Positions 46,788 through 56,000 of a DNA stretch of 64,000 bases are shown here, piece after piece (within the stretch, counting starts at the first letter, position 1; the number at the start of each line of letters is the position of its first letter). The DNA is taken from the NCBI GenBank assembly GCA_023151275.1, contig JAKLJI010000012.1, positions 1-64,000 of the forward strand, written 5' to 3'. The notes under the pieces were generated by a model that was not told where the DNA came from, did not search any database, and worked only from the letters and a program-made list of their open reading frames with translations. A program made the translations under genes and the position numbers. The DNA comes from Bacteroidia bacterium. Its GTDB lineage: Bacteria > Bacteroidota > Bacteroidia > UKL13-3.

Positions 46788-47964
46788 TCTCTTATTCATT
46801 CTCTTCATCCTTAGCATTGTTCGTGTTGAGGCACAGGATGAACTTGTACTTGACTTAAGTAAAAACACCATTCGACAAAAGGAAAGTCTGTACCCCATTC
46901 TCGACCAACTTCAGCAAAACAAATCCAGACAGATTTCAATTGTTCATATCGGCGACTCCCATATTCAAGCCGATTTCTTCACTGGTAGAATCCGTGAAGG
47001 TTTGCAGAACCAATTTGGAGATGCAGGTAGAGGCCTAATCTTCCCCTACAAATTTGTTCAAACCAATGGTCCGCGCGACTACCGCTTTACCGATAACAGC
47101 TGCCAATGGAAAGGCATGCGCATTATGAAAGCTGACAGCCTCAATCCCGTTGGTATTCCTGGCATCAAACTCGAACTTAACACCGCGAATTGTGGATTCA
47201 CAATTCAATTCTACGACGACAGCTTTAGCTTGGAAAAAGGCTTTTCCGACCTTGATATTCTTTTTGAAGGAGAAGCTGAATTTGAAATTCTTGACCTCAA
47301 CAGTCGTAAATTATTCAGCCCACAAAGCGACTCCCTTGCCGGCAAAACGCGCATAAAAAACTTTAGAGCTACCCGCATTACAGACCTTATTAGCTTTCGC
47401 ATTTCCAATGTAAAACCCGGGTTTATTTTAAAAGGATTAAACCTGCACCGCAATTCACCCGGTGTGCTGTATCATGCCATCGGACTAAATGGTGCAACCT
47501 TTAACGATTACCTAAAATCGCCAGAATTCACAAAAGAACTGCTCTTGCTTAAACCCGAACTACTCGTTGTTTCTCTTGGCACCAACGAAAGTGTTTCAGC
47601 CATAGATTCTGCTACCTACATTTCGCAAATCAAGCAATTACTTAGCCCATTTCGCGAAAATGGAATTCCAATTCTGCTTACCGGACCGGCAGATAATGCA
47701 AGAAGAAAAACCATTCGAACCAAACGAGGTAAAAAATTAGCGGCTTACACGCACAATGAAAAAGTGCAGCAACTCAACCAATGGATGAATAGCTGGTGCG
47801 CCCAAGAAGGAATTGCATACTGGGATTTGTATGAAACCATGGGTGGCAAAAACTCCATCAAAGAATGGGTGAAGTATGGACTTGCCGCCCGCGACCATAT
47901 TCACTTCAGCAGGAAAGGGTATATTTTACAAGCTGATTTGCTGCTAGACGCCTTTCTGCACTAA
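46768..47964 (+). CDS. Secreted SGNH/GDSL hydrolase-like protein (2 of 2)
   Basis: The chosen start at 46768 gives a clean signal peptide (MNRNRINLLFILFILSIVRVE); an upstream start at 46729 would not. The 398-residue protein has block I HIGDSHIQADF with the nucleophile Ser, LLVVSLGTNES for block III, and block V ARDHIHFSRKGYI (D-x-x-H). It is a paralogue-like partner of the preceding SGNH protein, but differs in having a cleavable signal and no membrane anchor. The stop overlaps the start codon of the MBOAT gene by one base (TAATG), a mark of translational coupling. Confidence 0.88.
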   Translation: MNRNRINLLFILFILSIVRVEAQDELVLDLSKNTIRQKESLYPILDQLQQNKSRQISIVHIGDSHIQADFFTGRIREGLQNQFGDAGRGLIFPYKFVQTNGPRDYRFTDNSCQWKGMRIMKADSLNPVGIPGIKLELNTANCGFTIQFYDDSFSLEKGFSDLDILFEGEAEFEILDLNSRKLFSPQSDSLAGKTRIKNFRATRITDLISFRISNVKPGFILKGLNLHRNSPGVLYHAIGLNGATFNDYLKSPEFTKELLLLKPELLVVSLGTNESVSAIDSATYISQIKQLLSPFRENGIPILLTGPADNARRKTIRTKRGKKLAAYTHNEKVQQLNQWMNSWCAQEGIAYWDLYETMGGKNSIKEWVKYGLAARDHIHFSRKGYILQADLLLDAFLH

Positions 47965-49445
47965 TGGAAAACCTCCTCAACCTTCTTGCTTACAATCCGG
48001 AAGACCCACTCTTATTCAACAGTGGATTCTTCTTGTTTTTCTTGCTCGCTTTTTTGTTGGTCAGGCAAGTTTCAGGAACCAACAATAAGCTTAAGATTTA
48101 TGCATTCACGCTATTCTCACTTTACTTCTTTTATAAAGCCTGCGGGTGGTATGTTGGTCTTGTTATCTTATCGGCTGTTGTTGATTTCAACCTATCAAGG
48201 CTCATCTTTCGGTCGGGCTCGGCATCCTTTCGCAAGCTCATTCTAAGCTTTAGCATTGTCATTAACTTAGGCCTGCTTTTCTACTTCAAATACACCGACT
48301 TTTTCATCCGGCTAATCAATGATTTTTCAAGCCAACAAATCAATCCACTCAACTTAATTCTGCCCATTGGAATTTCATTCTATACGTTTGAAAACATTAG
48401 CTATACCATTGATGTGTACAGAGGCCATTTTAAGCCCTTGAATACATTTATGGAATACCTGTTTTTCCTGAGCTTCTTTCCCAAACTGGTTATGGGACCC
48501 ATAGTTCGTGCTGCGGATTTTATTCCACAAATCAACCAAAACAGCCCATTAAGCTCAGAGAACTTGTCTAAAGGTTTTTACCTAATAGCATCCGGCCTAT
48601 TTAAAAAAGTGGCCATCTCAGATGTTATTCAAGTAAACCTAGTTCAATATGTTTTTGACGACCCTGCTCGCTATACCGGGTTTGAATGCTTGCTTGCTGT
48701 TTACGGCTATGCGCTCATCATTTACTGCGATTTTTCGGGTTACTCAGACATGGCCATCGGCCTTGGAAAATGGCTCGGATTCGATATCAATATCAACTTC
48801 CTTTCCCCTTACCAATCTGCATCAATCACCGAATTCTGGAGGCGTTGGCATATCTCACTTTCCTCTTGGTTACGCGACTATTTGTATATCCCACTAGGAG
48901 GCAATCGAAATGGAAAATTCAGACAATCCCTCAACCTGGCAGCAACCATGCTCATTGGCGGTTTTTGGCATGGGGCCAACTGGACATTCATTTTCTGGGG
49001 TGGCCTGCATGGCCTTGCACTTGGACTGGATAAGTTAAAACTAAAATACCTGGGACCAATAATCAGCAAATCTGAATCGAAACCCTTGCAACGCAAGCTC
49101 TGGCGCTGGGGAGGCATTTTGTTTACCTTCCATTTGGTTTGCCTGGGTTGGGTATTTTTCAAATCAGATAGCTTCTCAACAGCACTAACTTTAATCGCCC
49201 AAATTGGAGGAAATTTCAGCCTAGAAACCGCCACACAGGTGCTTGGCCATTACCAACAAGTTGTACTTGTCATGCTAGTGGGATTTGGCTTACATGCCAT
49301 AAGTTTAGAAACCGAAGCACGCTTCTCAAACCTATTTCACAAGTGGCGACCAATAGGCTATGCCCTTGCATTAAGCTTGCTCATACTCTTGTTAGACCAG
49401 GTAAAATCGGCAGAACCCGTAATGCCCGTCTATCTTCAATTTTAG
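47964..49445 (+). CDS. MBOAT-family O-acyltransferase (AlgI/PatA-like)
   Basis: The 493-residue polytopic protein (about ten to eleven helices) has the MBOAT hallmarks: ILPIGISFYTFENISYTIDVYRG, FFPKLVMGPIVRA, the region WRRWHISLSSWLRDYLYIPLGG and the catalytic-His segment GGFWHGANWTFIFWGGLHG. AlgI, PatA and DltB are members; they pass acyl groups across the inner membrane to glycans. It is translationally coupled to an SGNH protein (1-base overlap), with a second SGNH and a glucosaminidase upstream. Together these resemble an O-acetylation system for peptidoglycan or a surface polysaccharide. The acceptor is not determined. Confidence 0.92.
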   Translation: MENLLNLLAYNPEDPLLFNSGFFLFFLLAFLLVRQVSGTNNKLKIYAFTLFSLYFFYKACGWYVGLVILSAVVDFNLSRLIFRSGSASFRKLILSFSIVINLGLLFYFKYTDFFIRLINDFSSQQINPLNLILPIGISFYTFENISYTIDVYRGHFKPLNTFMEYLFFLSFFPKLVMGPIVRAADFIPQINQNSPLSSENLSKGFYLIASGLFKKVAISDVIQVNLVQYVFDDPARYTGFECLLAVYGYALIIYCDFSGYSDMAIGLGKWLGFDININFLSPYQSASITEFWRRWHISLSSWLRDYLYIPLGGNRNGKFRQSLNLAATMLIGGFWHGANWTFIFWGGLHGLALGLDKLKLKYLGPIISKSESKPLQRKLWRWGGILFTFHLVCLGWVFFKSDSFSTALTLIAQIGGNFSLETATQVLGHYQQVVLVMLVGFGLHAISLETEARFSNLFHKWRPIGYALALSLLILLLDQVKSAEPVMPVYLQF

Positions 49446-49467
49446 GTAATAGCTCCAGTTTTTTTTG

Positions 49468-49600
49468 GCCGTTCCCCCGCTATGCCTTCGGCATGAAGCG
49501 GCGTCGGGCTTTGCGCTCCAATCTTTTTTGCCCTGCCCGAGGCGCGACCCGCCCACGTCAAAAAAGGATTTCCACTGCAATCCCTAACGGAGGGGGCGTT
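49468..49600. repeat. Inverted-repeat intergenic element between convergent genes
   Basis: Two imperfect inverted arms are visible: CGTCGGGCTTTGCGCTCCAA (from 49502, running on to TTTTTTG at 49530) and its partner at 49559-49589 (CAAAAAAGGATTTCCACTGC and onward). A small inner hairpin, ATGCC-TTC-GGCAT, lies at 49482-49494. The centre is GC-rich (49531-49556). I recall very similar sequences in intergenic gaps of many Bacteroidota genomes, but could not check this here. It could stop transcription from both sides. Confidence 0.6.
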
Positions 49601-49648
49601 TCCAGAACTTCAGGCATCTGCAAAAAGCAAATACGTTACATGGCAAAC

Positions 49649-49831
49649 TTAGCCCTCAGAAAGGCCATGCTTTTGCAAGATTCTATCCAGTTCATCACTG
49701 GTAATACTACAAACAATGGCGATGTAATCCTTGGACAACCGGTCCTTATATTCCAAATACGTTGCAACAATTTCGTGCTCTTCATATTTCTCCGGCTCCG
49801 GTGGGAAATCACCGGAATAAGGTTTTGACAT
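49649..49831 (-). CDS. Small hypothetical protein
   Basis: I chose the internal Met giving 60 residues (MSKPYSGDFPPEPEKYEEHE onward) because the 35 residues upstream of it look unlike coding sequence. The product is acidic and charged, with a probable helix near DRLSKDYIAIV and another at TSDELDRILQKHG. No signal, membrane segment or known domain is present. It lies between two repeat regions on the opposite strand to its neighbours. Support is limited to length and composition. Confidence 0.45.
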   Translation of the reverse strand: MSKPYSGDFPPEPEKYEEHEIVATYLEYKDRLSKDYIAIVCSITSDELDRILQKHGLSEG

Positions 49832-50091
49832 AGGTGGATGATTAGTAAATTTTATTCTTTGCAAGTTACATGCAACCTGACCCAATTCAACAACCATGAT
49901 AGGTTGATGAGTACATTTTTTTAAACCTTCTAACAATGAAAAAGGATGGAAGCGCCCTTGCCTTTCCAGAACGACTCAAAACCATCCCTAAACCCTTCAT
50001 TCAATTCATGCCTTAATGCTCAAATAAATGAAACAATAAGGATTGAAACTCCTAAAATAAATCGCTATTCTCCTACTATCCGGTACTTCAA

Positions 50092-50708
50092 ATTCATCCA
50101 CGTAAATCCTTCATTCCCTTCATCCCTTCATGGTTAAATCAAGCCAACCATGAAGGAATGAAGAACATAAAGCGCCTTATTCTCCTCTAAAATCGTTTTG
50201 CTCAAATTCATCCACGTAAATCCTTCATTCCCTTCATCCCTTCATGGTTCAATCAAGCCAACCATGAAGGAATGAAGAACATGAAGCGCCTTATTCTCCT
50301 CTAAAATCGTTTTGCTCAAATTCATCCACGTAAATCCTTCATTCCCTTCATCTCTTCATGGTTAAATCAAGCCAACCATGAAGGAATGAAGAACATAAAG
50401 CGCCTTATTCTCCTCTAAAATCGTTTTGCTCAAATTCATCCACGAAAATCCTTCATTCCCTTCATCCCTTCATGGTTCAATTAAGCAAACCATGAAGGAA
50501 TGAAGAACATGAAGTGTATTATTCTCCTCCAAAACCGTTTTGCTCATATTCATCCACGTAAATCCTTCATTCCCTTCATCCCTTCATGGTTAAATCAAGC
50601 CAACCATGAAGGAATGAAGAACATGAAGCGTCTTATTCTTCTCCAAAATCGTTTTGCCTCAAATTCATCAACGTAAATCCTTCATTCCCTTCATCTCTTC
50701 ATGGTTAA
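50092..50708. repeat. 114-bp tandem repeat array, five full units plus a partial sixth
   Basis: Unit starts (at ATTCATCCACG) fall at 50092, 50206, 50320, 50434, 50548 and 50663, an exact 114-bp period except for one extra C in unit five. Each full unit contains a hairpin: CCTTCATGGTT pairs with AACCATGAAGG around a 10-base loop, with a second possible pairing of CTTCATTCC with GGAATGAAG. A degenerate partial unit precedes the array (about 50050-50091). Loop bases alternate A, C, A, C, A across units, suggesting amplification of 228-bp pairs. The array is non-coding in all frames and lies directly upstream of the CxxCH heme gene. Confidence 0.9.
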
Positions 50709-50753
50709 TATTCTTCCATTCATTGTTCAATCCAAAAAACGTACCTTTATAGC

Positions 50754-51212
50754 ATGAAAAACAAAACCCTGCTCATTGTTGGAAGCCTCGCTTTTATCCT
50801 CCTCGTAATAAGTTTTTTTGACGATACCGATAACCGTGGAGAATGGTATGGACCCAATGACTTTACACATAGAATAACAGCTGATGCTCCCGTGAAAGCG
50901 ATCCTTGAAAAGGCCTGCTTTGATTGCCATTCCAACAAAACCAATTACCGCTGGTACAATGATGTTCCTCCGGTTAGTTTGTTGTTGAACAATCATGTGA
51001 ATGAAGGCAAAAAGGAGCTAAATTTCTCTGAATTTGCGACCTATTCTGCCAAACGCGCAAAACATAAATTGGAAGAAATAGCCGAACAAATTGAAAATGG
51101 GGAGATGCCCATGAAGCCTTACCTGCTCACCCATGCAGAAGCCAAATTAAGCGATGAGGAAAAAGCCTTGCTCATCACCTGGAGCAAAAATGCTATGGCC
51201 GAAATTCACTAG
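50754..51212 (+). CDS. Membrane-anchored heme-binding (Haem_bd) protein
   Basis: The 152-residue protein has an N-terminal membrane anchor or uncleaved signal (KNKTLLIVGSLAFILLVISFF) and then a Haem_bd-type domain with the covalent heme motif CFDCH (CxxCH, near residue 63) in ILEKACFDCHSNKTNYRWY, PPVSLLLNNHVNEGKKELNF, and MPMKPYLLTH with a likely Met or His axial ligand. It belongs to a family of small periplasmic cytochrome-like proteins common in Bacteroidota. It is transcribed alone, right after the tandem repeat array. The electron partner is unknown. Confidence 0.88.
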   Translation: MKNKTLLIVGSLAFILLVISFFDDTDNRGEWYGPNDFTHRITADAPVKAILEKACFDCHSNKTNYRWYNDVPPVSLLLNNHVNEGKKELNFSEFATYSAKRAKHKLEEIAEQIENGEMPMKPYLLTHAEAKLSDEEKALLITWSKNAMAEIH

Positions 51213-51225
51213 TAGTTAAAGCGTT

Positions 51226-51852
51226 TTAGGTTCCAGCTTCAAAATGACTCCTGTCGTTTCGCTTGAGCACATGGAATTTCCCATTTGTGTACTCCAAAAG
51301 GTATAGGCCTAAATTAGAATGCTCAAAGGTTTCCATGGTGCTCAAGGGTTGGTTAAGCAACGTGCATAACATGCTCTTCATGGCACGGCCATGCATGCAC
51401 ACCAAAATGGTGTTCTCAGCCTCATTCTTAAATACCCTCTCGATAATTTTCATCTGACGGGCCTGCATTTCACTGGCACTTTCTCCTTTTTCTATTCTGG
51501 CACTATAATCACCTCTCTTCCACGCATTGACTACGCGCCAATACTCCAGCCGTTCGGCATCAACTTGTTCTTTGCCTTCAAAAACTCCCCATGAAATCTC
51601 ATTGAGTTCCGGAACAACGGTATAAGGTAGGCCAAGGTCTAAAAAGCCTTGAACACTTTGACGCGTGCGTTGAAGCGCACTGATATAGACATGATCAAAG
51701 TTTTCGGAACTATAGGCACTAAAAAACTGCTCAGCCTGCTTACGACCTAATTCATTCAGTTCCTTATCAACGCCACTTCCCTGAACAATTCCCAGACGGT
51801 TAAACTCGGTTTCCCCGTGTCTAACCAAAAATATCTTTTTTGATTGAGCCAT
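51226..51852 (-). CDS. Histidine phosphatase family protein (phosphoglycerate mutase-like)
   Basis: The 208-residue protein starts with KKIFLVRHGETEFN, the RHG motif carrying the phospho-acceptor His, has QRTRQSVQGF with the second Arg, EISWGVFEGKEQ with the acid-base Glu, and VCMHGRAMKSML with the second catalytic His. This branch contains cofactor-dependent phosphatases such as alpha-ribazole or sugar phosphatases; the substrate cannot be told here. It is convergent with the CxxCH gene and divergent from the FIST gene. Confidence 0.9.
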   Translation of the reverse strand: MAQSKKIFLVRHGETEFNRLGIVQGSGVDKELNELGRKQAEQFFSAYSSENFDHVYISALQRTRQSVQGFLDLGLPYTVVPELNEISWGVFEGKEQVDAERLEYWRVVNAWKRGDYSARIEKGESASEMQARQMKIIERVFKNEAENTILVCMHGRAMKSMLCTLLNQPLSTMETFEHSNLGLYLLEYTNGKFHVLKRNDRSHFEAGT

Positions 51853-51905
51853 GTTTCTGCAAATTTGATAGAAATGGTCTATTTTGTCTCACAATTCTTC
51901 CACGT

Positions 51906-53042
51906 ATGAAAACAATTCAAGTAACCTGCAATGCCCAAGGTGTTTGGAACAAAGATGTTTCTGCCACTGCCATTCAACCCCAATTGATAGTGGTTTTTGG
52001 AGCAACCGAGTTTTTTAAGAATCCAGTTGTCCTAGATTCGTTGAAAAATCAGTTTCCCGATTCAGTAATCATTGGAGGCTCTACAGCTGGAGAAATTGCG
52101 GATACAACTGTAAACGATGGAACTTTAGTTGCAACACTTGTTGAATTTGAAAAATCGAGTGTAAAATTTACAAGTACAGAAGTTGGAAAAGCTGAAGATA
52201 GCTTTGATGCCGGAGTACGGTTGGTAAGCCAACTGGATAGCAATGGACTCAGGCATATTTTTGTGGTAAGCGAAGGCCTGCAAATAAATGGTTCTGAATT
52301 GGTACGAGGCATTAGGAGTGTCCTTCCTCCGGGCATTACCGCCACAGGTGGACTTGCCGGAGATGGAGCAGATTTTAAAGAAACGTATGTCTTGGGACCA
52401 AACGGAAAACCTTTTGGCAAAATGGTTACCGCAATTGGTTTGTACGGGGAAAGTTTGAAGGTTGGCTATGGTTCACTGGGCGGTTGGGACAGTTTTGGCG
52501 TTGAACGAATGGTTACACGGAGTGTCAACAATATCCTCTTTGAACTTGACGGAAAACCGGCATTGGAACTGTATAAATCATTCTTAGGAGACCATGCTGC
52601 AAACCTACCTTCTTCCGGACTATTATTCCCTCTGAATATGCGCGTTGGAAAGGAAGATACACCGCTTGTTCGTACCATACTGGCAGTAAACGAAGCCGAC
52701 CAATCGCTCACTTTTGCGGGTGATATACCGGAAGGCTCTTATGTTAGATTGATGAAGGCCAACTTCGACCGACTTATTGATGGGGCTGTTGGTGCAGCAG
52801 AAAGTACGCTTACAACAGATGATTTGAAAAATCCCGATTTAGCAATTTTGATTAGTTGTGTTGGGAGAAAGCTCGTACTCAAACAAATGATTGAAGAAGA
52901 GGTTGAAGGAGTTTCTGATGTATTAGGAAAAGAAACCCAACTGTGTGGGTTTTATTCCTATGGAGAAATTTCACCTTTCAAATCAGGTGCCTCCTGCGAG
53001 CTTCACAATCAAACCATGACCATTACAACCTTGAAGGAATAA
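51906..53042 (+). CDS. FIST-domain sensor protein
   Basis: I start at 51906 (MKTIQVTCNAQGVWNKDVS). A start at 51840 would run into the divergent phosphatase gene and has poor N-terminal sequence. The 378-residue protein has the FIST N domain (QLIVVFGATEFFKNP, IGGSTAGEIADT, FVVSEGLQINGSELVRGI, TGGLAGDGADF) and the FIST C domain (DGKPALELYKSFLG, LRMGKEDTPL-like, and the ending CGFYSYGEISP). FIST modules occur in signal transduction proteins and are thought to bind small ligands. It has no output domain, and the next two genes, 6 bases and 3.8 kb downstream, are sensor kinases, so it likely feeds them. Confidence 0.9.
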   Translation: MKTIQVTCNAQGVWNKDVSATAIQPQLIVVFGATEFFKNPVVLDSLKNQFPDSVIIGGSTAGEIADTTVNDGTLVATLVEFEKSSVKFTSTEVGKAEDSFDAGVRLVSQLDSNGLRHIFVVSEGLQINGSELVRGIRSVLPPGITATGGLAGDGADFKETYVLGPNGKPFGKMVTAIGLYGESLKVGYGSLGGWDSFGVERMVTRSVNNILFELDGKPALELYKSFLGDHAANLPSSGLLFPLNMRVGKEDTPLVRTILAVNEADQSLTFAGDIPEGSYVRLMKANFDRLIDGAVGAAESTLTTDDLKNPDLAILISCVGRKLVLKQMIEEEVEGVSDVLGKETQLCGFYSYGEISPFKSGASCELHNQTMTITTLKE

Positions 53043-53048
53043 AATGGA

Positions 53049-56000
53049 ATGGTCCAGAGGTTCCGAATAATTTTTCTTTTACTCTTCCTGATTTTTGGAG
53101 TGAGAACCTATTCCCAATCCTGGGAGGAGAGCTCATTACAAACTTCATTTGACCATGCCGATGGTTTATTGAACACAGCCTATACCAACCTGTTCAAGGC
53201 ATCTGATGGAACAATTTGGGCAAATAGCGACCGGGGTCTGGCCTGGTTTGACAATTACCGTTGGCATTCCTACAAAAGCTTCCAGGGCCAGAGCAACATC
53301 TTCAATTTCGGCCCCATGGACGAGTTACCCTCCGGCGAAATTGTTACAACCTACAACGATACGCTCTACCTGTTTTCAAAAAAGGGTTGGAAAAAACGAG
53401 TGTATTTTTTCAAAGGAAAAAAGCTTGCAGTGTTTTCTGCAGCTGTTGATGGAGATGACCTAATTCTTAAAGTAAACACAGGAGTACCAGACCATAGTTG
53501 GATGGTTAGAATTTCTGGTAGGCAACTTAAAATTATACATGATAATGCTAAATCAGAAGCAGGCTTCTTTAGCAATGCCATGAAAACGCGTAACGGTGGC
53601 GTGCTAATGGTGATTAAGAATAAGGTTTACTATTATAAAAACAGGAAGAATCGCTTCCTATTTAGGTTACCTTTCTCCGAAGTTGCCCCGCTAAGAATGG
53701 ATGTTCTAAAAAATGGGGATGGCTATATTGGCTTTTCAAGCACACCTCGCGATTACCACATTGTACGATTTAACCTAAGCCAAGAAAATAAATTCTCCAT
53801 TCAAAATCTCCCCTATTACCTGTTTCCCAGGTGGTGCGAATTTTTAAACAATGGAGACATTCTGGTATTGAACCGGGGAGGAAACATCTTTGAATTGGCT
53901 AAGCAAGGAAAAATTACACAAGTAGGGCAGAACTGGTCTGCAGGTAGTAGAAATTTCATCATCGAAACAAACCCTGGTGAAATTTGGATGGGCTCTTTTG
54001 GAAAACTTTATAGGATACGTTTTCAATCTCCATTTTGGGCATACCAAAAATTTGACTATGCCAATCAATTTAACCATGTGAATGCGCTTTTCCAGGATAA
54101 AGAAAAAAACACCTGGATTGGAATTGACTTGGGATTAATTCGGAAAGCACCTGATGGCAGATTAACTTACTTTTTGAGAGTTGGAAAAGATTCAATTCGG
54201 GAGCTTACATCGATTGCACAAGACGACCAGGGAAAAATCTGGGTGGGTTCAGGTTCAAGGCACAAATCAACCTTTTGCTTTGATGGAAAAAATTGGAGAC
54301 GAATGGACGCCAGCAACGGCTTCACCAACCATTCTGTCCATAAAATTATCAAGGGTCTAGATGGCAGTTTGTACTTCTTACTGTTTTCAAACAAAGGAAT
54401 AATCATGGGTTCCGGTGAAGGAATTATTCAGTTGAAAAATGGAAAGTTCTCTTCTCCTCCAATTGCAAAAGTTGTCGGAAACCAGCGTGTATATGACCTT
54501 ATTCAAGCACCAGATAGCACAATTTTTATTGCTGGAAACGAATTTCTGTTCAATTACAAAGTTCAATCAGGCCAGGTAAGTCGATTAGCTTCGAATCAAA
54601 ATTTCGGTAAAATCTATGATTTAGCAACAAACGACTCGGGTGAAATTTTCCTTTACTCAACGCCTTACGGCATTGGCAAACTTGAGAAAGATAGCATCCT
54701 CTTTCTTGGAAATTTTCAGGAAAGGGACTCCAGAAAAAGTGTGGCAGAAATTCATTTCGACCACAACGGAATCCTTTGGCATACCGGTGCCGAAGGAATA
54801 AATGCGTGGTTCAATGGTTACAATTATCAGCTTGATCAGCGTGTGGGATTGAAAACACAAGTGTCTTGGCCAATAATCTCTGTGCATAATCAATTGGTAA
54901 TCGGAACAAGTGGTGAGGGTCTTCAGTACATTAATGATTCTTTACTAAAAATTCCTTTACCTGAAGTTGAATTTAAAAACATCATTAGTGATGATGTAAG
55001 CAGGGGAATTGCATGGAGTGCCATTACCTGGAACCACGAATATCCCAATGATTATTCAATCCAGTACCAGGTTAATGATGAAGCGTGGTCCAATTGGACA
55101 TCAGATCATCAAATCTTGCTGCCTGGCTTAAAATCAGGCAAAAACACAATAAAATTCCGAATTAAAGGATTGGTTCCCCATTTGCTTTTGGATAAAGAGC
55201 TCTATCAAACCAGTTTATATATCCCCTACCCTATTTTTCTACAACCTGTATTTTTAATACCATTCACGGTTTTGCTAATAATAATTCTTGCCATTATTGT
55301 TCGCAATAACAAGGTAAGTCGAAATTTCATTAAAAACCTTCAAGAAAGTGAGCGAAAGATCAACTCCTTTGTTCGCTCCATGCCATTTAACTCGGCTATT
55401 ATTGATGAATCCGGAACCTGTATTGAATCTTATTTTCCTTATCAATCCAACAAAAATGCCTTTAGAATAAATGAAGGAGAAAATATTGCTAAATCATTCA
55501 CAACCGAAAATAAACAAGAATTTACCGAAGCTCTCAAAAAATGTATTGGAAGTGGTTCTTATGAAATCCTGGAGTTCAATGAGAATAAAACTCGGGAAGA
55601 ATCCCGCTATTTTGAACTGAGGTTATCGCCCTTTTTGGAATCAGGTAAAACGAGAGCTATAGCAATATTTATTGACATCACCGAATCCCAAAAAAATCGA
55701 CAAGAACTACTCCATGCAAAGCAAATTGCCGAAAAAGCCAGTCAGGCAAAAATGCAGTTTCTTTCAAACATGAGTCATGAAATCCGGACACCTATGAATG
55801 CCATAATTGGCATCACCGACTTGTTATTAGAAGACAATTTAGACAATACCTTAAGAGATAATCTGGAAATTATTCGCAAATCTGCCGACCATTTGCTGGT
55901 AATTATCAATGACATCCTCGACCTCTCAAAAGTTGAAGCCGGAAAAATTCAAATAGACCAAACACCGTTTGCATTACGACCTCTTATTAACCAATTTTCG

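Noticed and set aside
50092-50708. The tandem array as a CRISPR array
   Set aside because: The whole 114-bp unit is repeated, with no short repeats separated by unique spacers, and no cas genes are nearby.
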